Positions 21,722 through 32,007 of a stretch of DNA of 64,000 nt are shown here, piece after piece. The notes below the pieces were generated by a model. It saw nothing but the letters and a program-made list of their open reading frames with translations, was not told where the DNA came from and made no database searches. The translations under genes and the position numbers were made by a program. The DNA comes from Enterobacter dykesii (GTDB taxonomy: Bacteria > Pseudomonadota > Gammaproteobacteria > Enterobacterales > Enterobacteriaceae), in assembly GCF_008364625.2 (NCBI RefSeq), contig NZ_CP126604.1, forward strand, positions 1,302,001 to 1,366,000, given 5' to 3'. How positions within the stretch are numbered: position 1 is the first letter of the stretch; the number at the start of each line of letters is the position of its first letter.

Positions 21722-22709
21722 GTCGTTCCCCGTTGTTCACTTTTACGGTGACGGGCATGCCCTGACGCAGCGCGTCGTCCGCATCGGTCACGATGATGCG
21801 CAGGCGATACACGAGGTCGGTGCGCAGGTCCGGTGTTTCAACGGTTTTCGGCGTGAATTCGGCAGTAGGGGAGACAAAGCCCACCTTGCCGTGATACGGC
21901 TTGTCCGGGCGGCCGTCGGTATAGAGCAGCAGCTCGCGGCCCGGCTGCATCTGGCCGAGGTTCGGCTCGTCAACGTAGGCGCGCACCCACACCGGGCGGG
22001 TCAGGGAGAGCGTTAAGACGGTGCTGCCGGCGCTGAGCATGCTTCCCGGCTCCACGGCGCGGGTCATCAGCATGCCGTCAGACGGCGCGATCAAGGTGGT
22101 GTCGTGCAGATCCAGCTCTGCCTGAGCCAGCTGCGCCTGCGCCTGTTCAAGGCTGGCCTTCGCCTGGGCGATATCCTGCGGGCGGTTACCGGTGTGGTAC
22201 TGGCTTAATTTATCCTGCGCGGACTTCAGCGTGGCCTGCGCCTGGTCGCGGGACGAGCGCGCATTTTCCAGATCGTTGGCGGAAATGGTGCGGCTTTTCC
22301 ACAGCCCCTGCTGGCGCGCGTAGAAGTTCTGCGCGTAGTCAAAGGCGGCTTGCGCCTGCTTAACGGCGGCGGCGGCCTGGGCGATCTCTTCGTCGCGATA
22401 GCCCGCCAGCATCAGGTCATACTGCGCCTGGGCGACGGACACGCCCGCTTTGGCCTGCAGCAGCGCATTTTCATAGGGCGCTTTATCCAGCATCCCCAGC
22501 GTCTGCCCGGTTTTAATGGCATCGCCTTCGTCCACGCTCAGCGAGGCGAGACGTCCGCCCACGCGGAAGCTCATGTTCACCGTGCGAATATCCACGTTAC
22601 CGTACAGCGTCAGGCCTTTATCCTGATGGCTCTGATACCACAGCCATCCACCGACTCCGGCGGCAAGCAAAACAACAACCACCAGAATGATGGCGACAGG
22701 TTTTTTCAT
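21714..22709 (-). CDS. ybhG: YbhG, HlyD-type membrane fusion protein
   Basis: 331 residues. An N-terminal signal anchor ([21 protein letters not shown]) is followed by a lipoyl half-motif, a long alanine- and glutamine-rich coiled coil (residues about 80-200) and the closing half [20 protein letters not shown]. It is the periplasmic adaptor linking YbhFSR to an outer-membrane channel, presumably TolC. It overlaps cecR by 4 nt, so the regulator and exporter genes share a transcript. Confidence 0.95.
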   Translation of the reverse strand: MKKPVAIILVVVVLLAAGVGGWLWYQSHQDKGLTLYGNVDIRTVNMSFRVGGRLASLSVDEGDAIKTGQTLGMLDKAPYENALLQAKAGVSVAQAQYDLMLAGYRDEEIAQAAAAVKQAQAAFDYAQNFYARQQGLWKSRTISANDLENARSSRDQAQATLKSAQDKLSQYHTGNRPQDIAQAKASLEQAQAQLAQAELDLHDTTLIAPSDGMLMTRAVEPGSMLSAGSTVLTLSLTRPVWVRAYVDEPNLGQMQPGRELLLYTDGRPDKPYHGKVGFVSPTAEFTPKTVETPDLRTDLVYRLRIIVTDADDALRQGMPVTVKVNNGERHE

Positions 22710-23383
22710 GACTTCAGGCTCCTTTGCGTTAAGCCTTGCAGGATCAGATCGACGTGACAGGCGATGACCTTGCTAATCTGCGCGGCTTTATCCTCATCAA
22801 ATTGTGTCCAGCCGGTGCGTAACAGGATGGTTTCCCTGCCCAGACGGAAGGCAAGAATTTCACCCAGCAGGGCGTGGGTATGCAAAATTGTCTCGGTATC
22901 ACTGGCGTCCCGCCCGGTATAGGCGGCGATCAGCCGGGTCAGATGGGTATGCATCGGGGCAATCACCCGATCGTGTACCCGCTGGTAGGCGACGGTCGGG
23001 GAGAGCTGCTCGCGGGAGATAAACTTGCTCAGGTTGAGCGTATCGTCGTGCGTCAGCAGGCGGATCATGTTGTGGCAGGCATTGAGAATAAGCTGGCGAA
23101 CGGCGGCGCGATCGGGCGACGGCTGGCCGAGCAGCGCGGTGGCTTCCTCAACGTGCGGGTGAAACTGCGTGCCGATAAAATCGGCGATCCACTCGGCGCA
23201 GGCGAGGTACAAATCCTCTTTTGAGCCAAAATAGTAGGTAATCGCCGCAATGTTCTGCCCGGCCAGCGCGGCAATATCGCGCGTGGTCGCATGCAGCCCG
23301 TACTCACCAAACTGCGCCAGCGCGGCGGCGATAAGCTGATTTTTGGCCTGTTCACCTTTGGTTGTTGTGGGTGTCGTATTCAT
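22706..23383 (-). CDS. cecR: CecR, TetR-family regulator of the ybhGFSR and rhlE genes
   Basis: 225 residues (223 in E. coli CecR/YbiH). The TetR helix-turn-helix spans residues about 10-55, with [29 protein letters not shown]. coli CecR represses its own operon and the divergent rhlE and affects cefoperazone and chloramphenicol sensitivity. Here a perfect 20-bp palindrome lies 15 bp before its start codon, between it and rhlE, so the same circuit is likely conserved. Confidence 0.95.
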   Translation of the reverse strand: MNTTPTTTKGEQAKNQLIAAALAQFGEYGLHATTRDIAALAGQNIAAITYYFGSKEDLYLACAEWIADFIGTQFHPHVEEATALLGQPSPDRAAVRQLILNACHNMIRLLTHDDTLNLSKFISREQLSPTVAYQRVHDRVIAPMHTHLTRLIAAYTGRDASDTETILHTHALLGEILAFRLGRETILLRTGWTQFDEDKAAQISKVIACHVDLILQGLTQRSLKS

Positions 23384-23397
23384 GGCGGCATTAAGAA

Positions 23398-23417
23398 TTA
23401 ATCAATCGATTGATTAA
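23398..23417. promoter_or_regulatory. CecR operator candidate
   Basis: TTAATCAATCGATTGATTAA is a perfect palindrome between the divergent cecR and rhlE. Its position, symmetry and length fit a TetR-family operator that controls both directions. Confidence 0.85.
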
Positions 23418-23590
23418 GATTATGCCTGATTCACGCTAACGTCGAGGGAACGCGGAGGGATATTTTATGCGCTACGTCACAAAAGCTGCTACACTCCGCC
23501 CCTTCGCGACATTGTGGTTTTTGTCCTCCCCTATTCGTTATATCTCCCTGAAAACTACACCTGTGATGGTCGGGGCGGTTCGGAGTTTTT

Positions 23591-24970
23591 ATGTCTTTTG
23601 ATTCCCTTGGCCTGAACCCGGAAATTCTGCGCGCGATCGCAGAGCAGGGCTACGTTGAGCCAACCCCAATCCAGCAGCAGGCGATCCCCGCCGTTCTTCA
23701 GGGCCGTGACCTGATGGCGAGCGCCCAGACCGGTACCGGCAAAACCGCGGGCTTTACCTTGCCGCTGCTGGAACTGCTGGTAAAAAACCAGCCGCATGCC
23801 AAAGGCCGTCGTCCTGTCCGTGCGCTGATCCTCACCCCAACCCGCGAGCTGGCGGCGCAGATTGGCGAGAACGTGCGTGACTATAGCCGCTATCTCAACA
23901 TTCGCTCTCTGGTGGTTTTCGGCGGGGTAAGCATCAACCCGCAGATGATGAAGCTGCGCGGCGGCGTGGACGTGCTGATAGCAACGCCGGGCCGTCTGCT
24001 GGATCTGGAACACCAGAACGCGGTGAAGCTTGATAGCATCGAAATTCTGGTGCTGGACGAAGCCGACCGCATGCTCGACATGGGCTTTATTCACGACATT
24101 CGTCGCGTGCTGGCCAAGCTGCCTGCGCGTCGTCAAAACCTGCTCTTCTCCGCGACCTTCTCCGACGAAATCAAGGCGCTGGCGGAAAAGCTGCTGCATA
24201 ACCCGCTGGAAGTGGAAGTGGCTCGCCGCAACACCGCCTCCGAACAGGTGACGCAGCACGTTCACTTTGTGGATAAAAAGCGCAAGCGGGAACTGCTCTC
24301 CCAGATGATCGGCCAGGGTAACTGGCAGCAGGTGCTGGTCTTTACCCGCACCAAGCACGGCGCGAACCACCTGGCGGAACAGCTGAATAAAGACGGCATC
24401 CGCAGCGCCGCCATTCACGGTAACAAGAGCCAGGGCGCGCGTACCCGTGCGCTGGCGGACTTCAAATCCGGCGACATCCGCGTGCTGGTGGCGACCGACA
24501 TCGCCGCCCGTGGCCTCGACATTGAAGAGCTGCCGCACGTGGTGAACTACGAGCTGCCAAACGTGCCGGAAGATTACGTGCACCGTATCGGTCGTACCGG
24601 CCGCGCGGCGGCAACCGGTGAAGCGCTTTCTCTGGTCTGCGTGGACGAGCACAAGCTGCTGCGCGACATCGAGCGCCTGCTGAAGAAAGAGATCCCGCGC
24701 ATCGAAACCCCGGGCTACGAAGTGGACCCGTCTATCAAAGCCGAGCCGATTCAGAACGGTCGTCAGGGCGGTCGCGGTCAGGGCGGCGGCGGTCGCGGTC
24801 AGCAGCCGCGTCGTAGCGAAGGTGGCGCGCCGAAATCATCCGGCAAACCGCCGCGTCGTAACAACGACAGCAAACCAGCGGGTGAAAACCCGTGGCGCAG
24901 CGGCGAAGGGAAACCGGCAGGAGAAGGGCAGCGTCGACGCCGCCCGCGCAAGCCTGCTAACCCGCAGTAA
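23591..24970 (+). CDS. rhlE: ATP-dependent RNA helicase RhlE
   Basis: 459 residues (454 in E. coli). DEAD-box motifs in order are the Q motif [42 protein letters not shown], and HRIGRTGR. The C-terminal 75 residues are rich in glycine, arginine and proline, a flexible RNA-binding tail. RhlE acts in ribosome maturation and RNA turnover. Divergent from cecR and probably under its control; an intrinsic terminator follows. Confidence 0.97.
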   Translation: MSFDSLGLNPEILRAIAEQGYVEPTPIQQQAIPAVLQGRDLMASAQTGTGKTAGFTLPLLELLVKNQPHAKGRRPVRALILTPTRELAAQIGENVRDYSRYLNIRSLVVFGGVSINPQMMKLRGGVDVLIATPGRLLDLEHQNAVKLDSIEILVLDEADRMLDMGFIHDIRRVLAKLPARRQNLLFSATFSDEIKALAEKLLHNPLEVEVARRNTASEQVTQHVHFVDKKRKRELLSQMIGQGNWQQVLVFTRTKHGANHLAEQLNKDGIRSAAIHGNKSQGARTRALADFKSGDIRVLVATDIAARGLDIEELPHVVNYELPNVPEDYVHRIGRTGRAAATGEALSLVCVDEHKLLRDIERLLKKEIPRIETPGYEVDPSIKAEPIQNGRQGGRGQGGGGRGQQPRRSEGGAPKSSGKPPRRNNDSKPAGENPWRSGEGKPAGEGQRRRRPRKPANPQ

Positions 24971-24976
24971 TCTGGA

Positions 24977-25006
24977 AGCCCGGTCGTAAAGCCGGGCTTT
25001 TCTTTT
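24977..25006 (+). terminator. rhlE intrinsic terminator
   Basis: AGCCCGG / CCGGGCT stem with an 8-nt loop followed by TTTCTTTTT, 7 bp after the rhlE stop. Confidence 0.88.
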
Positions 25007-25033
25007 TGCGGCAGCGATAAGAAAGTGCCACAA

Positions 25034-25053
25034 TAGTGGCTGTTTATACAGTA
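25034..25053. promoter_or_regulatory. LexA box of dinG
   Basis: TAGTGGCTGTTTATACAGTA differs from the E. coli dinG SOS box by one base in the left half (GTG in place of TTG), keeping N10 and CAG. It lies 15 bp before the dinG ATG. Confidence 0.75.
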
Positions 25054-25067
25054 TTTCAGGTTTTCCG

Positions 25068-27245
25068 ATGGCTTTAACCGCTGCGCTCAAGGCGCAAATT
25101 GGCGCATGGTATAAGGCGCTACAACAGCAGATCCCCGATTTTATCCCCCGAGCGCCGCAGCGGCAGATGATTGCTGACGTGGCAAAAACGCTCGCCGGGG
25201 ACGACGGGCGACATCTGGCGATTGAAGCCCCGACCGGCGTCGGGAAAACCTTGTCGTATCTCATTCCCGGCATCGCGATTGCGCGGGAAGAGGACAAAAC
25301 GCTGGTGGTCAGCACCGCCAACGTGGCCTTGCAGGACCAGATTTTCAGCAAAGATTTGCCCCTGCTGCGCAAAATCATCCCCGACCTGCGGTTTACGGCC
25401 GCCTTTGGTCGCGGGCGTTACGTGTGCCCGCGTAACCTGGCGGCGCTGGCCAGCAGCGAGACGAATCAGCAGGATCTGCTTGCGTTTCTGGACGACGAGC
25501 TGACGCCAAACAATAAGGCCGAGCAGGAGCAGTGTGCAAAACTCAAAGCCGAGCTCGACGGCTATAAGTGGGACGGCCTGCGGGATCACACCAGCCAGGC
25601 CATCAGCGACGACCTGTGGCGCAGGCTCAGCACCGACAAAGCCAGCTGCCTGAACCGCAACTGTCACTACTACCGCGAATGCCCGTTCTTTGTCGCCCGG
25701 CGTGAGATCCAGGAGGCGGAGGTAGTGGTCGCGAATCACGCGCTGGTGATGGCGGCGCTGGAGAGCGAAGCGGTGCTGCCGGAGCCTAAAAACCTGCTGC
25801 TGGTGCTCGACGAAGGACACCATCTGCCGGACGTGGCGCGGGACGCGCTGGAGATGAGCGCCGAAATAACCGCTCCGTGGTTCCGCCTGCAGCTGGATCT
25901 CTTCTGCAAGCTGGTGGCGACCTGCATGGAGCAATTCCGTCCGAAAACCACGCCGCCGCTGGCGGTGCCGGAGCGGCTGAGCGACCACTGTGAAGAGATC
26001 TATAGCCTCATTTCATCGCTGAACAACATCCTGAATCTTTATCTTCCGGCAACCCAGGAAGCTGAGCACCGCTTTGCGATGGGTGAGCTACCGGAAGAGG
26101 TGATGGAGATCTGCCAGCAGCTGGCGAAGCATCTGGAAAAGCTGCGCGGGCTGGCGGAGATGTTCTTAAACGATCTCAGCGAGAAAACGGGCTCGCATGA
26201 CGTGGTGCGTCTGCACCGCGTTCTGCTGCAGATGAACCGCGCGCTGGGCATGTTCGAAGCCCAGAGCAAGCTCTGGCGGCTGGCCTCGATGGCGCAGGCG
26301 TCCGGCGCACCGGTCACCAAATGGGCCACCCGCGAAGTGCGGGACGGGCAGGTCCATCTCTTTTTCCACTGCGTGGGCATCCGCGTGGCCGATCAGCTGG
26401 AAAAGCTGATCTGGCGCAGCGTGCCGCACGTGGTTGTCACCTCTGCCACGCTGCGCTCCCTGAACAGTTTTTCTCGTTTGCAGGAGATGAGCGGGCTAAA
26501 AGAGAAAGCGGGGGACCGTTTCGTGGCGCTGGACTCGCCGTTTAACCACTGCGAGCAGGGCAAGCTGGTCATTCCGCGCATGAAATTCGAGCCGCTTATC
26601 GACAACGAAGAGCAGCACATTGCGGAGATGGCGGCCTACTTCCGCGAGCAGGTCGAGAGTAAAAAGTACCCCGGTATGCTGGTGCTGTTTGCCAGCGGGC
26701 GGGCGATGCAGCGCTTCCTGGAACACGTCACCGATTTGCGTTTACTCCTGCTGGTGCAGGGGGATCAGCCGCGCTACCGGCTGGTGGAAAACCACCGTAA
26801 ACGCATTGATAGCGGCGAGCGCAGCGTGCTGGTGGGACTACAGTCCTTTGCTGAAGGTCTGGATCTGAAAGGGGACTACCTGACGCAGGTGCATATCCAT
26901 AAAATCGCCTTCCCGCCCATCGACAGCCCGGTGGTGATCACCGAAGGCGAATGGCTCAAAAGCCTCAACCGCTATCCGTTTGAGGTGCAGAGTTTACCTG
27001 CGGCGTCGTTTAACCTGATTCAGCAGGTCGGGCGTCTGATTCGTAGCCACGGCTGCTGGGGGGAGGTGGTGATTTATGACAAACGTCTGCTCACCAAAAA
27101 TTACGGCCAACGGCTCCTGAACGCGCTGCCGATCTTCCCGATCGAACAGCCGGAGGTGCCTGAGGTAAAAAAACAGCCGGTCAAACTCACCGCCGTGCGT
27201 AAGAAAAGCGTCCGTGCTAAGGGGCGCAGACCTACTGATAAATAA
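25068..27245 (+). CDS. dinG: ATP-dependent DNA helicase DinG
   Basis: 725 residues, nine more than E. coli DinG. It is an XPD-like 5'-3' iron-sulfur helicase that unwinds R-loops and forks. Walker A is APTGVGKT near residue 50; the cluster cysteines are in GRYVCPRN (about 120) and in SCLNRNCHYYRECPF (about 194, 199, 205); the DEGH box is LVLDEGHHLPD; motif VI is QQVGRLIRS. The last 14 bp overlap the opposing minor pilin gene, so the C-terminus (KGRRPTDK) may have been altered when the fimbrial operon arrived. SOS control is predicted. Confidence 0.97.
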   Translation: MALTAALKAQIGAWYKALQQQIPDFIPRAPQRQMIADVAKTLAGDDGRHLAIEAPTGVGKTLSYLIPGIAIAREEDKTLVVSTANVALQDQIFSKDLPLLRKIIPDLRFTAAFGRGRYVCPRNLAALASSETNQQDLLAFLDDELTPNNKAEQEQCAKLKAELDGYKWDGLRDHTSQAISDDLWRRLSTDKASCLNRNCHYYRECPFFVARREIQEAEVVVANHALVMAALESEAVLPEPKNLLLVLDEGHHLPDVARDALEMSAEITAPWFRLQLDLFCKLVATCMEQFRPKTTPPLAVPERLSDHCEEIYSLISSLNNILNLYLPATQEAEHRFAMGELPEEVMEICQQLAKHLEKLRGLAEMFLNDLSEKTGSHDVVRLHRVLLQMNRALGMFEAQSKLWRLASMAQASGAPVTKWATREVRDGQVHLFFHCVGIRVADQLEKLIWRSVPHVVVTSATLRSLNSFSRLQEMSGLKEKAGDRFVALDSPFNHCEQGKLVIPRMKFEPLIDNEEQHIAEMAAYFREQVESKKYPGMLVLFASGRAMQRFLEHVTDLRLLLLVQGDQPRYRLVENHRKRIDSGERSVLVGLQSFAEGLDLKGDYLTQVHIHKIAFPPIDSPVVITEGEWLKSLNRYPFEVQSLPAASFNLIQQVGRLIRSHGCWGEVVIYDKRLLTKNYGQRLLNALPIFPIEQPEVPEVKKQPVKLTAVRKKSVRAKGRRPTDK

Positions 27246-27735
27246 AAGTCACCTGCACCACGCTGCTGAAGGTTCCTGCCGTGACCGGCAATGAGGTAGC
27301 GTAATAGCGGGCGGCCAGCGGGAAATCCGCCGTATGATCGTTCTGGTTGATCAATACGCTGAAGCTGGCGTCCGGGGCAAGCGAGATCTGATCCTGCGGG
27401 TCGGCAAGCTCCAGCGCCAGTCCTTTCGCGGTTCCGCTGCTGGCGAATTTAGTCGGATGAATGCTGTCTGGCTGACCGTGAAAGGTGGCCGTGGCCAGCA
27501 CGGCAGTGGTTGGGCATTTCGACAGGGTTAAGTCGAATGATCTCCATTGTCCGGTATCGCCCACGTCCTTAAAATCGCCGGTATTCGCTTTGCCCAGATT
27601 GACCGTCAGGTTCTGGCTGGCGCTGTCCACCTGGCAGGCGTTGGCGTAAATGTTTCCGCGAATATCGAGTTGAATCTCCTCCGCCAGGCTCTGGCTGGCT
27701 ACTCCAAGCAGTAAAAGGGCTAATAAGGTTTTCAT
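27232..27735 (-). CDS. minor fimbrial subunit
   Basis: 167 residues with signal peptide MKTLLALLLLGVASQSLAEE. FimA-like pilin domain: the disulfide cysteines are in NACQVDS and LSKCPTT, and the C-terminal beta strand VVQVTFIYQ ends in the penultimate aromatic typical of subunits handled by a chaperone. It resembles FimG/SfmF-type linker pilins. It is last in the operon and starts 4 nt inside the end of the adhesin gene. The receptor or place in the fibre cannot be read from sequence. Confidence 0.85.
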   Translation of the reverse strand: MKTLLALLLLGVASQSLAEEIQLDIRGNIYANACQVDSASQNLTVNLGKANTGDFKDVGDTGQWRSFDLTLSKCPTTAVLATATFHGQPDSIHPTKFASSGTAKGLALELADPQDQISLAPDASFSVLINQNDHTADFPLAARYYATSLPVTAGTFSSVVQVTFIYQ

Positions 27736-28724
27736 TTGTAGGCCACCGTAATGGTTGCGACGGCATTCGCCGTTCCGGGGGTCACCTCCGCGCTGGTTTG
27801 TTCGTAAGAGACGCTGAAGGGATATTGCGACTGGATATTGGCGTAGGTGGTAAAGGTATTCATATATTGCCCGAAAGCAGGTATCTGACCGTTAAAGAGC
27901 ATTTTCACCCCGACGCCGGTCGCCACGCCGCTTTCCGGCGTTAATTTGATCACGCCGGGAAAATTCGTTTCATAGCCATTGGCGCTGGCGATCATCATTT
28001 CCGGCTGAACATCCCGATCGCAGAGCATGCCGATATTGAATACCGACTGGGAGACCACGGTTCCTGCCCCGGTAAAACGGCTCACCGGAAAATCACCCAG
28101 TATGATAGTCAGGGATTTGGGTGACACAGTGCAGGTCACAGCTTTTACCTGGACATTGCCTGAGTAAGAGATGGTGTTAGGGTCACCCAGGGCCTCAATG
28201 CGTGCAACAGCAAGGTTGAATTGCGTATTGCTCATCGTCAGTGCGCCCGAAGCCACGGTTTCGCTGGTTTTTACCAGTTCCAGCGTCACGTCAAAGCTAA
28301 AGGGGATGGTAGAGTCGCTGTTTATCGTACCGGAGACCTGGCCTACGGGCATGTTCGCCGAACAAACCTGGTCCGCCGCGCCGGTCACGCGCTGTCCTTT
28401 ATCATTTCTTAGCGAGATGCCGACACCAGCAACGCCTGTTTCATAGACGCCGGGGATCCCGGGTATCTCTTTGCCGAAGCCGTTGTAGCACGCGATGATT
28501 GGCTGACCCGCATCCGGCGCGGAGTAACAGTTTCCCGCTATGTGGACACTGCGTTCAGTTCCCGGAATGGTCGACCCCACGGGCAGGCTGGTGGGCACTG
28601 AAATAGACGCTAACGATAGCAGCGCGGGCAGGCTCGGCGATTGGCAAGAAGCCTTCGCGTGCGGCATAAAAAGTGCTGCCGTCGTCAGAACGACAAGTAA
28701 GAAAAACGATTTTGCTATCTGCAT
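27732..28724 (-). CDS. fimbrial tip adhesin
   Basis: 330 residues from the ATG at 28724 (MQIAKSFFLL), which starts a normal signal peptide; an alternative ATG at 28754 would overlap the usher and give a long leader. Two domains are suggested: an N-terminal half of about 160 residues unlike pilins, with cysteines at NCYSAPDAGQPIIACYNG, then a C-terminal pilin domain (TCTVSPKSLTI ... NIGMLCD ... ATITVAYK). This is the FimH-like plan. Binding specificity is unknown. It lies directly after the usher gene. Confidence 0.82.
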   Translation of the reverse strand: MQIAKSFFLLVVLTTAALFMPHAKASCQSPSLPALLSLASISVPTSLPVGSTIPGTERSVHIAGNCYSAPDAGQPIIACYNGFGKEIPGIPGVYETGVAGVGISLRNDKGQRVTGAADQVCSANMPVGQVSGTINSDSTIPFSFDVTLELVKTSETVASGALTMSNTQFNLAVARIEALGDPNTISYSGNVQVKAVTCTVSPKSLTIILGDFPVSRFTGAGTVVSQSVFNIGMLCDRDVQPEMMIASANGYETNFPGVIKLTPESGVATGVGVKMLFNGQIPAFGQYMNTFTTYANIQSQYPFSVSYEQTSAEVTPGTANAVATITVAYK

Positions 28725-28744
28725 TATGATCGGTCCGGTGTTAA

Positions 28745-31288
28745 TCAGTGGCACTGCGCGGCAGCGTTAATAATGTTGGTGTCATCCTTCTCCTGCATCA
28801 GGGCGTAATCGGCGACGCAATGCTCGCTCGCCTCCTTGCCCCAGGAAACGAAAAGGCGTCCGTGCTGCGGCAGGCCGGTGAGATACACCAGGCCGTCGTT
28901 GCCGACGATAAATTCACTGCTCTTATCTTCCGTGGTGACCGTTGCGCCGAAGGGCAGCGGTTTGTCTTTCCAGGCCAGCGTCATTAAGACGCGTTTACCC
29001 ACGCGGGTATCAAAGCTGGCGCGAACTATCGCGCCGCGTGACGGTGTTACCGTCTGCGAGGCGTGCGTGACGTCGGCATCTTCTGGCAGTGTCTCCGTGT
29101 CCAGTGAAATGGGGTTGTGACGCCACGGCGTGACAAACGGCACCAGCGTATAGCCGCGAGAGTCCGTTTCCACGCCCGTCTGGTTGGCAACGTGCGTGCC
29201 ATGTGTGCCCGGCGCTTTAATCAGCACCACGGTTTCGCCCAGGGTCTGGCCGAAGGTGACGCCGTCAGAGTGGGCGACGATGCCGCCCTGGATCCCGGCG
29301 TTCACAGTGTGCTGATGGCTGTCCTGGCTTACGCCGCCGCGCACTTCACCGTAGGTGCCTTTGTAATCTGCATTCATACTGGTGGAAGTGTTGTTATTGG
29401 CGCTGTCCAGCCCCTGCTGAACGTTCCAGCTCAGCTTGTCCCCCTCCAGCGCGGTACCATTCAGGCCCAGGTTATGGGTGGTGCCGTCTTTACTGTTGTT
29501 CAGGCTGTAGTTTGCCCAGGTATTAGGCAGCCAGCGGTCGAGCGGAACCGACACGTTGAGGCCGATTTGTCGGTCATAGCTGATGGATTTACCGTCCTCA
29601 TCCGTGTCATCGCTGTTTTTATTGACGCTGTAGCTCAGGCTATAGCTCACGCCGTGCCAGCTGTTGTTGTAGTTAACGCTCAGGGAGGTCATATCCTGAC
29701 TCTGGCTCCAGTAACTCTCTTTCACCAGGCTTAGCGTCACCGAACCCCACTTATCGCCCAGCGTCTGGTCGATGGTGGCCTCCGCCCGCGCGCGGCGCTG
29801 CTGTGGAGCGGACCAGTCGTTTGCACGGGTCCAGGACTCCATAGTGTCCTGCAGGGTGTAAAAGCCTTTGCTGTTATAGCGATAACCCGCCAGCGAGAAG
29901 CTAGTGCCGGTCGCGGTAAAATTTTTGCTGTAGCGCAGACGAAGGGATTGCCCTTTGCTGGTTTTGCGCTTTTTCAGTAACGCTTTGGCGCGGGTAACGT
30001 CTACGGAGAACGCACCGAGGTCACCAAAGTTTTTCCCCGCCCCGAGCGCGGTGGAGTGGTAATGCGAACTCTGCTGTGTACCGCCATAAACGGTGACGCC
30101 ATGTGACAGGCCATAGATGGCGCTGCCCTGGGCGAAAGGGGTCTTCTCAACCTCTTTATCGTATGAACGGTAGCGCCCTGCCGCGACGCTGTACTTCAGG
30201 TGCTTTTCCCGCTGCAGAACCGGCACGGAGGCAAACGGCACCACGAAATGACTCTCGCTGCCGTCGGTCTCTTTTACCGTGACGTTCAGATCGCCGCTGC
30301 TGCCGGTGGGGTAGAGATCGTTAATCTCAAACGCACCGGGGGCCACGGTGTTTTGATAGATAACGTAGCCATTCTGGCGAACCACCACCTGGGCGTTACT
30401 GTGCGCCGTGCCGCGAACCACCGGGGCATACCCGCGCTCGCTGTCCGGCAGCATGTCGCTTTCGGTAGCCAGCTGTGCCCCAGTGTAAGAGACGCTGTCG
30501 AAAACGTCGGCCTGGGTGCTGCTCTGACCCACGGTCATCTCGCTCTTCAGCCCCACGATATCGCGCTGGGCATAGGTATAGACCGGGGTCAGCTTGCCGT
30601 CGTCCTGACCGCCGTCCGAATTGTGGTTCCAGGTGCTGTAATTACGCACGCGCCAGGCACCGGTGTTAAAGCCGGGGCGCAGGTTAATAAACTGGCTGCT
30701 TTTGTCCGCTTCCCCTTGCTGGCGGGCGTGGCTTTGGCTGGCGTTAACGCTATAGTTCAGGATGCCCGCGGTGATCCCTTCGTCATACTCTTTCGGATCG
30801 ATATAGCCGCGAGGCACCTGGCCCAGCGCCGACTGGGGAATACTCAGCAATAGCTGCTGGTTTTTGATGCGGAAAGTCGCCGAGGCCGAAGGGATAGCGC
30901 TCAGATCCGCGCATTCCCCTTTTGCCGCCAGCTTTGGATAATCTTTGGTTTTGATACCCAGATGCGTTAATTCATCCAGGCTCAGGCAAGGCTGCAGAGA
31001 ATTATCTCCCTGCGCATCTTTTTGTAATGTAAAAAGGACGTCACGTGTGTCGATTTTATTGTTATTGACGAACATCGTGACCTGATATTTACCCGGCGCC
31101 TGACCGGGACCGTTTTCATAAACAGAGAGATCGGTTTTTGCCTGCTCTGGATTATCAATATCCAGCAGGGCAGGGTTAAAATAATCATCAGCATGGGCCT
31201 GCAGCGCGCAGCATGTCACCGCTATCCCACAAAAAGTGGGCAGCATTTCACTCAGTCGACGGAATAGCGGCTTAGTTGTGCTGTACAT
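28745..31288 (-). CDS. fimbrial outer-membrane usher
   Basis: 847 residues, normal for FimD/PapC ushers. Signal peptide, then the N-terminal chaperone-binding domain starting DDYFNPALLDID; the large 24-strand pore region with the plug; RGYAPVVRGTAHSNAQVVVRQNGYVIYQ; PGAFEINDLYPTGSSGDLNVTVKETDGS; and two C-terminal domains with the paired cysteines (EHCVADYALM ... AAQCH). It assembles and secretes the pilus. The start at 31288 gives a slightly long leader, MYSTTKPLFRRLSEMLP, before the hydrophobic core; a later start is possible. Confidence 0.93.
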   Translation of the reverse strand: MYSTTKPLFRRLSEMLPTFCGIAVTCCALQAHADDYFNPALLDIDNPEQAKTDLSVYENGPGQAPGKYQVTMFVNNNKIDTRDVLFTLQKDAQGDNSLQPCLSLDELTHLGIKTKDYPKLAAKGECADLSAIPSASATFRIKNQQLLLSIPQSALGQVPRGYIDPKEYDEGITAGILNYSVNASQSHARQQGEADKSSQFINLRPGFNTGAWRVRNYSTWNHNSDGGQDDGKLTPVYTYAQRDIVGLKSEMTVGQSSTQADVFDSVSYTGAQLATESDMLPDSERGYAPVVRGTAHSNAQVVVRQNGYVIYQNTVAPGAFEINDLYPTGSSGDLNVTVKETDGSESHFVVPFASVPVLQREKHLKYSVAAGRYRSYDKEVEKTPFAQGSAIYGLSHGVTVYGGTQQSSHYHSTALGAGKNFGDLGAFSVDVTRAKALLKKRKTSKGQSLRLRYSKNFTATGTSFSLAGYRYNSKGFYTLQDTMESWTRANDWSAPQQRRARAEATIDQTLGDKWGSVTLSLVKESYWSQSQDMTSLSVNYNNSWHGVSYSLSYSVNKNSDDTDEDGKSISYDRQIGLNVSVPLDRWLPNTWANYSLNNSKDGTTHNLGLNGTALEGDKLSWNVQQGLDSANNNTSTSMNADYKGTYGEVRGGVSQDSHQHTVNAGIQGGIVAHSDGVTFGQTLGETVVLIKAPGTHGTHVANQTGVETDSRGYTLVPFVTPWRHNPISLDTETLPEDADVTHASQTVTPSRGAIVRASFDTRVGKRVLMTLAWKDKPLPFGATVTTEDKSSEFIVGNDGLVYLTGLPQHGRLFVSWGKEASEHCVADYALMQEKDDTNIINAAAQCH

Positions 31289-31313
31289 GATTATCCAGGC
31301 GTCAAATAGAGTA

Positions 31314-31988
31314 TTAACGAACGGATGCAGACCAGGTTTTACTGATGCTTCCGTAATCGTTAATGACCGACCAGTTTACGGTGTTACCGTTCATATTTGC
31401 CGGAAGGGCAAAGCGGGTAGAGGTATCAGGCACAGCCCAGGTCGCTTTTGCCACTTTTTGGCCGTTCAGCGTTACGCTCTGGAAATTCATATAGAAAGGC
31501 GTGGGGTTGTTTACCACCAGATCGTTGCCTTCGCGGTGCCATTCCAGTTTATCTGCCACTTCTTCGGGTTTGCCTTTAATCGATGCAGGGCGATACAGCA
31601 ATTTAATACGGGTATTGATGGCTATTTGTAATGTATTAACGCCCTGTTCATGGCTTGAAGAAGGAATGGCTTTAATATTTAACCAGTATAACGACTCGCG
31701 ATCTTCTGGCATATTTCCGCCGGTACGCACCACGCGCAGCACGTTATCTTCTTTAGCGTTCAGACGGAACAGAGGCGGGGTAATCAGAAACGGTGCTTTA
31801 CCGTCTTTTTTCAAACCGGTATCCACCCAGGACTGTACCAGATAGTTAATATCATCCGGATTGGAAATCCCAATCGAAGACTCTTTTTTCTCTCCCTGAT
31901 AAACCAGTCGGGTGCCATTAATTATTACACCTGCATGGGCTGTTACTGCGGTCAGTAAAAGTGCGCTTAATAAATAACTGTGTCGCAT
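31314..31988 (-). CDS. periplasmic fimbrial chaperone
   Basis: 224 residues with signal peptide MRHSYLLSALLLTAVTAHA. FimC/PapD family: INGTRLVYQGEKKES holds the N-terminal arginine and G1-strand neighbourhood; LYWLNIKAIPSS is the family signature; NTRIKLLYRP holds the second invariant basic residue that anchors the subunit C-terminus. It caps pilin subunits by donor-strand complementation before the usher. It is separated from the major pilin by a strong hairpin. Confidence 0.93.
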   Translation of the reverse strand: MRHSYLLSALLLTAVTAHAGVIINGTRLVYQGEKKESSIGISNPDDINYLVQSWVDTGLKKDGKAPFLITPPLFRLNAKEDNVLRVVRTGGNMPEDRESLYWLNIKAIPSSSHEQGVNTLQIAINTRIKLLYRPASIKGKPEEVADKLEWHREGNDLVVNNPTPFYMNFQSVTLNGQKVAKATWAVPDTSTRFALPANMNGNTVNWSVINDYGSISKTWSASVR

Positions 31989-32007
31989 AAATCTGTCTCA
32001 AAGAAAG

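Noticed and set aside
23555-24652. 365-codon antisense frame in rhlE
   Set aside because: It mirrors the coding frame of rhlE; histidine- and glutamine-rich translation is typical of a shadow frame.
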